The notes beneath the pieces were generated by a model. It worked only from the letters and a program-made list of their open reading frames with translations. It was not told where the DNA came from and searched no databases. Positions 51,151 to 54,917 of a stretch of DNA of 54,917 nt are shown one piece after another. The position numbers were made by a program, and so were the translations under genes. Source of the DNA: a virus; the IMG/VR virus record IMGVR_UViG_3300006752_000033, positions 1-54,917 of that record, one strand, 5' to 3'. Each line of letters opens with the position of its first letter. Position 1 is the stretch's first letter.

Positions 51151-53046
51151 ATGGGACTCGCAAAAACTGGTAATCAAATATTAAACGCCATCGGCGACGG
51201 CGCACTGAGCGGTGCGAGAGGCCTCTTTGGCAAAGCTAAAGGTGCTGTCGTGAGTGGCGGTAGAAAAGTTAAAGGATTACTAGGCGGCGGCGTGAAATAC
51301 GGCGCGCCAGGACTTGGTGTACTATCGCTCAACAAAAATCTCAACGATATTGAAGATAGCATAGAAGGAATGGGAGCCGGTGGTGGTTCGGGCGTAGGAT
51401 TCTTTAGTGGCGCCGGTGGTGCCGGCATGGTAAATTCGGCCGCTGCAACGAGCGCCCTATCAGATGCAGACAGTTCCGATCCTGTAGTAAGACAACTACA
51501 AGATATTGAAAGAGTTTTAGTATCGATTAAAGGTGATACTGCAACAATTGGTTCTATGATGAACAGACCAGTAGCAAACAACGGCAATGCAGCTAGAGGA
51601 ATGTTTGCTGGGTCTGGAGATAAACCAGTTGGTGATCTAAGATCATTTTTGGGGCTCGGTGCCGGCGTGGGCGCCCTGTTTCTTGGTGGTAAAGGCGATA
51701 CGACCGACAGAAATGCAGACGGGATACCAGACAGTGAACAAGATAAAGCACAAACCTCAATTGATAAAGAAGCGCAAGACCTGCTGATGAAACCAAAGAC
51801 CACCAAGACCGCCGGGGTCTTGGCCGCGAAAGCAGGCGCTAAAATAGCCTCGAGCAAAACGGGTCAAGCAATCGGGAAAGCGGGAGTGAGAGTCGCAACA
51901 TCGGCAGTAGAATCAACTAGAGAAGCTGTCGCCAAAGCTACTGGCAGAGGTGCCACTACCGCAGCAGCAACGATTGACTCTGGACCGAAATCTAACGTTA
52001 CCCCCATCAGTAAAGACATCGATATGAATGGCAAACCTGTCGCGCAACCAGCTGCTGCTGGAGCTGCGGGTGGGCCCAAAACAATCACTCCACCCGTTGA
52101 TCTTGCTACAGCTGCAAACGATGTCCCTGATGCCCCTGGCAGTAATAAAGGTAAAATAGCTAAGGCGATCACAAAACGCCTCAGCACTGTAGCTGCAAAA
52201 GCAGTACCCCTCTTAGGAGCTCTTGTCAGTGGAGGATTCGCAGTAGAGAAACTTTTCGCTCGAGACTTCCGAGGCGCGATGATGGAGGCGGGTTCTATTT
52301 TCTTACCCAGTGTTTCGGGAACAGCGCTTGACATAGCTACTGCAGCTAGAGATGTGTACATGGATGTCCATGACGGTAGAGACCCGACCACCTCAGAAGA
52401 AATGAATAGTGAGGGATATGAACAAAGATGGGATGAAGTTCAGCAGGCCGTAGGTGAGTATGCAGCAAATCTTTTCAAGAGTGCAGATGAAATAAAGACG
52501 GCGGACTCGGTAGAAGCAAGACCCGTCAAACAAATGGGAAGATCGGGTGAATTGAAGAATGCAGATTTGGAAGAAAGACAAGCAAATTGGGATGAGAAGT
52601 TTGGTGCCACGCACAATGCAGATGGAACCCCCACAGCGGAAACCCAAGCCCAATTTGAGTCAACTCAGCCCACACCCATAAATCAAGAACGAGGGTTCTT
52701 CGGTAGACTGTTTGAAGGTCGAGTAGGAAATGAAATTGATGAGGTCAAAGAGATGGGAACTACGGTCATGGATGCAGTAGACCAAACCCTTCCGATGTTG
52801 GGCATGAGTGCAGATAAAGTTGAGATCAATACAGATTCAGCAGTAGCCAAAGATAAAGAGAAAACAGCAAGTCAGCTTGCTGCTGGAGTTGGCCAAAGTG
52901 TCGCAGAAGGACAAAAAATCCAGTCTACCGGAGTAACCCCGATCCAACCAAATATCAACGTTAGTGTCGCGAACGCCAAAACAACTTTCCCGCAAGGCAG
53001 TGCGGAACTTATGATGATTATGAATAATGGTTCTTATTATACCTAA
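51151..53046 (+). CDS. Candidate tail tape-measure protein (gp29 position)
   Basis: This 631-residue protein (T4 gp29 tape measure is 590) lies 7 bases after the chaperone-like ORF. It is Ala/Gly/Lys-rich with hydrophobic glycine stretches (VGALFLGG; KAVPLLGALVSGGFAVEKLF) and long helical parts. A calcium-loop-like element, TDRNADGIPDSEQD, lies near residue 190. No transglycosylase or peptidase motif is visible. Position and length favour tape measure; the composition with many glycines also fits a membrane-active hub protein. It converges with the radical SAM gene, the two stop codons overlapping. Confidence 0.6.
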   Translation: MGLAKTGNQILNAIGDGALSGARGLFGKAKGAVVSGGRKVKGLLGGGVKYGAPGLGVLSLNKNLNDIEDSIEGMGAGGGSGVGFFSGAGGAGMVNSAAATSALSDADSSDPVVRQLQDIERVLVSIKGDTATIGSMMNRPVANNGNAARGMFAGSGDKPVGDLRSFLGLGAGVGALFLGGKGDTTDRNADGIPDSEQDKAQTSIDKEAQDLLMKPKTTKTAGVLAAKAGAKIASSKTGQAIGKAGVRVATSAVESTREAVAKATGRGATTAAATIDSGPKSNVTPISKDIDMNGKPVAQPAAAGAAGGPKTITPPVDLATAANDVPDAPGSNKGKIAKAITKRLSTVAAKAVPLLGALVSGGFAVEKLFARDFRGAMMEAGSIFLPSVSGTALDIATAARDVYMDVHDGRDPTTSEEMNSEGYEQRWDEVQQAVGEYAANLFKSADEIKTADSVEARPVKQMGRSGELKNADLEERQANWDEKFGATHNADGTPTAETQAQFESTQPTPINQERGFFGRLFEGRVGNEIDEVKEMGTTVMDAVDQTLPMLGMSADKVEINTDSAVAKDKEKTASQLAAGVGQSVAEGQKIQSTGVTPIQPNINVSVANAKTTFPQGSAELMMIMNNGSYYT

Positions 53047-54548
53047 GATAATATTTTTTTAGAGATATATCCATCAACGTGATCCAACACATGTTCGGTT
53101 CTTCTTTCCATGTGAATCTTTGTAGCAAAGTCTGACCACTCTACGCTGGGGTCGATAAAGAATTTATCGTACAGAAATGGATCAATTAAATTCTTCGCCT
53201 GATACTGACTGAATTCCTCTGCACAGAAACGCATAACTTCTTGTAGGTTTGTGTGTTCGTTTCTCCAAAACAAATAGTATCCCGTAGACGCAACCCAATC
53301 ATACAATTCTTTATAAAACGGGTTTCTACTCTTTGACCAATCAATATCGTCAATCGGAATAATCTCTCGTCGATACCCGTAGTCAAACCACTTTTTATCA
53401 AACTCGGAGTTGTGATTCAGTGTTTCTGAATTGTTTTCCAAGTCCTTTATCATCAGAACATTCATGTGATAACTATTCTGATTCCAGTATTCAGACAACC
53501 ATCTGCCAGTGTCTCGCAACGTATCTATCGTCTCATGAGGCAGTCCAGCAATCAGAGATATGTGACCCTTGTAAAATCCTGCACTGCGGAAGTACTCATC
53601 AACCTCTAACAACCCCTCCTTGATTCTGCCACTGTCCATACCTTTACCGATAGACTTGGCAGACTCATGGTTCATACTCTCCACACCATAGAAGTGTGAG
53701 GTGATTCCCATCTTGATTAGATTATCCCAATCCCGTTTTCTGGTGGTCATCAAGTCTGCACGAATGTATGCAGTCATCTTCGGTGTGAATGGCAGTTTCT
53801 CTATGACACTGGCAAACTTCTCAATCTTCTCACTGGAATCGTTGAAGGTTTCATCAAGTACAATGTAGTGTTCTGTACCCCACTTGTCATAGTTCTCTAG
53901 CATCTCATCGTACACACTTTGAGCCGTGCGAGAGTAATCACCCTTGACACCTAGAACGGGGAAACTGCAAAACTTACATTTGAATTTGCACCCACGGGCA
54001 AACTCCAACAACAAAATTTCTCTGGGGTTGATAAAGTCGGTGTCCTTGTATGACACCCTGAGATCGTCCTTGGGAAAAGATTTGTAGTTGACGTAACAGT
54101 TTATTGTCTTGTTTGCATGAATCGGTTCGGGTCCACCCTTGAAGTGATCGATCAGTGCAAGGATGGCATTCTCACCCCACCCGTACACATACCAATCCAT
54201 TTCCAAGTGTTTCATAGAATTGTTTTGACTGCCGGCGACAAGGGGAATGTGGGGATACGTCTCTTTCAACCATTGTATAAAAGAAAGTATCGTAGGCGAG
54301 TCGAGATAGAACGTAGAACCAAAACCAAAGAACAAAAAGTCATCCGTGACTCTGGGTTCAACATATTGCTTGAGTTGATCTAGCGACCACCTGTGGATAT
54401 AGTCAACGACTTCAACATCGTATTCGTGTTGTCTGAGAAACGTGGCAATTTTATGTCCGCCAGAAGATCGTCTGATACTGACCTTCGAGCTATCAAACTC
54501 TATACCCAAATCTTCAAGTTGGCCACCAAAAATAATACTATGCATCAT
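53043..54548 (-). CDS. Radical SAM protein with B12-binding-type N-terminal domain
   Basis: Residues 1-140 are Rossmann-like with SSGGHKIATFLRQHEYDVEVVDY, FLFFGFGSTFYLD and 'YVYGWGENAILAL', the plan of cobalamin-binding domains that precede radical SAM barrels (the DxHxxG motif itself is not seen). The barrel begins with RGCKFKCKFCSF (C187, C191, C194: CxxxCxxC for the 4Fe-4S cluster), then 'YIVLDETFN', MTAYIRADL and 'FYGVESMNHESAKSIGKGM'. Such enzymes do radical methylations or rearrangements; the substrate is unknown. It lies between the hub/tape genes and gp32 and is convergent with the former. The start ATG is behind GGTGA. Confidence 0.85.
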   Translation of the reverse strand: MMHSIIFGGQLEDLGIEFDSSKVSIRRSSGGHKIATFLRQHEYDVEVVDYIHRWSLDQLKQYVEPRVTDDFLFFGFGSTFYLDSPTILSFIQWLKETYPHIPLVAGSQNNSMKHLEMDWYVYGWGENAILALIDHFKGGPEPIHANKTINCYVNYKSFPKDDLRVSYKDTDFINPREILLLEFARGCKFKCKFCSFPVLGVKGDYSRTAQSVYDEMLENYDKWGTEHYIVLDETFNDSSEKIEKFASVIEKLPFTPKMTAYIRADLMTTRKRDWDNLIKMGITSHFYGVESMNHESAKSIGKGMDSGRIKEGLLEVDEYFRSAGFYKGHISLIAGLPHETIDTLRDTGRWLSEYWNQNSYHMNVLMIKDLENNSETLNHNSEFDKKWFDYGYRREIIPIDDIDWSKSRNPFYKELYDWVASTGYYLFWRNEHTNLQEVMRFCAEEFSQYQAKNLIDPFLYDKFFIDPSVEWSDFATKIHMERRTEHVLDHVDGYISKKILS

Positions 54549-54557
54549 TCACCAGAT

Positions 54558-54587
54558 AAAAAAAGGGCGCCAGTATTTATGGCGCCC
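54558..54587 (-). terminator. Rho-independent terminator of gp32
   Basis: On the minus strand GGGCGCCA and TGGCGCCC form an 8-bp stem with a 7-base loop, followed by seven T. It lies 21 bases after the gp32 stop. The strength is high by both stem GC content and T-run. Confidence 0.9.
54574..54581 (-). promoter_or_regulatory. Late-promoter-like octamer in the terminator loop
   Basis: The minus strand reads CATAAATA, one mismatch from TATAAATA, within the loop and stem edge of the gp32 terminator. The expected start would be about 20 bases before the radical SAM ATG, giving this gene its own late transcript downstream of the terminated gp32 transcript. Confidence 0.4.
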
Positions 54588-54607
54588 AAGAGAGACGAGA
54601 CTATGTA

Positions 54608-54917
54608 TCAGTCATCGTCTGCCAGTCGGGAGAAATACGACATGGCATCTTCATCATCAGATGATGAAACTGTAACTGTTTCTGTTGATGCGGTGGTTTC
54701 CGCAACAAAGATATCGTCTTCAATATCATCGGTTTGCGATGATACGGTAGGTGCGGGAGCGACAGCACCACCCAAGACAGCAGTCAACTTTTGTGAGAGT
54801 TCATCGTAAGACTTGAATTGACTAGGATCAACGATCTCGTTAAGAGAATACTGTTGTGCCCAGATTGCATCAATGGCTTCGTCAGATTCGGCAACAGGAC
54901 GAACCTTGGAACCAAAC
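54608..54917 (-). CDS. 32: gp32 single-stranded DNA-binding protein, C-terminal part
   Basis: The frame runs in from the right edge and gives about 103 residues to a TGA at 54608-54610. It reads FGSKVRPVAESDEAIDAIW, then 'NEIVDPSQFKSYDELSQKLTAVLGG', which matches the end of the T4 gp32 DNA-binding core (FKSFxEL-type segment). It ends with the acidic tail typical of gp32 (SSSDDEDAMSYFSRLADDD), which recruits replication and repair proteins. The N-terminal and zinc-binding parts lie outside the window. A strong hairpin terminator follows, as expected for a highly expressed gene. Confidence 0.9.
   Translation of the reverse strand, partial: FGSKVRPVAESDEAIDAIWAQQYSLNEIVDPSQFKSYDELSQKLTAVLGGAVAPAPTVSSQTDDIEDDIFVAETTASTETVTVSSSDDEDAMSYFSRLADDD

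Noticed and set aside
51174-51857. Open frame of about 227 codons antisense to the tape-measure candidate
   Set aside because: Pro/Ala/Ser-rich shadow of a Gly/Ala-rich sense gene; the sense frame has proper spacing to the operon and continues far beyond it.
1-54917. tRNA genes, introns, homing endonucleases, insertion sequences and integrase genes
   Set aside because: I looked for cloverleaf arms, HNH or GIY-YIG motifs, transposase motifs and terminal repeats and saw none; gaps between genes are too small for most of these.

Overview
The window is a stretch of the structural half of a T4-like myovirus genome of the marine type (the exo-T-even group that includes cyanophages and pelagiphages). 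The order of recognisable T4 homologues supports this: gp67-like, gp20, gp19, gp18, gp17, gp16, gp15, gp14 and gp13 in one minus-strand run; gp8, gp7, gp6, PAAR, gp25, gp5-like, gp27-like, gp53 and gp48 in a second minus-strand run; gp4, gp26 and a candidate tape measure on the plus strand; and the end of gp32 at the right edge. The host cannot be read from the sequence. I see no host genes, tRNA, IS element or CRISPR array. Genes are packed with overlaps or gaps of a few bases, and no gene-free stretch reaches 300 bases.

Region 1 (1-9860, minus) holds head, packaging, tail-tube, sheath and neck genes. Region 2 (9873-16253, minus) is a block of fibre-type genes: small trimeric-fibre-like proteins, an S74-type self-cleaving chaperone fibre, a tail-fibre-assembly-like chaperone and a long repetitive fibre. 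Region 3 (16298-24109) is an accessory cassette set into the fibre block. Four related GT-A glycosyltransferases and a methyltransferase-like gene are on the plus strand; an SGNH hydrolase-like gene, an Fe(II)/2-oxoglutarate-oxygenase-like gene, a fifth glycosyltransferase and a conserved hypothetical gene face them on the minus strand. The logical substrate is a surface glycan of virion or host, but that is inference. Region 4 (24179-35781, minus) has more fibre-type proteins and a 2477-residue DUF4815-type structural protein. Region 5 (33700-48646, minus) is the baseplate. Region 6 (48689-53046, plus) holds gp4, a gp2-candidate, a tube-fold protein, gp26, a small overlapping partner and a tape-measure candidate. 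Region 7 is a B12-binding-type radical SAM gene and the gp32 C-terminus with its terminator.

Transcription is probably T4-late in style: exact TATAAATA octamers lie just upstream of gp18, several fibre genes, gp25, gp48 and the gp2-candidate. In two cases the octamer is exactly 5 nt from the ATG, which predicts leaderless mRNAs. One hairpin hides the gp8 ribosome-binding site against the upstream stop codon.

The most interesting signals are: (i) a T-TTT-TTC slippery heptamer at the end of gp26, placed so that a -1 shift fuses it to the next small ORF just before the tape-measure candidate, as in lambda-type G/GT chaperones; (ii) a glycosyltransferase fused to helical repeats and a degenerate radical-SAM/SPASM-like tail; (iii) a glycine-tyrosine beta module recurring in sheath, neck, wedge and fibre proteins; (iv) a segment of foreign-looking codon usage inside one glycosyltransferase; and (v) a late-promoter-like octamer in the loop of the gp32 terminator.
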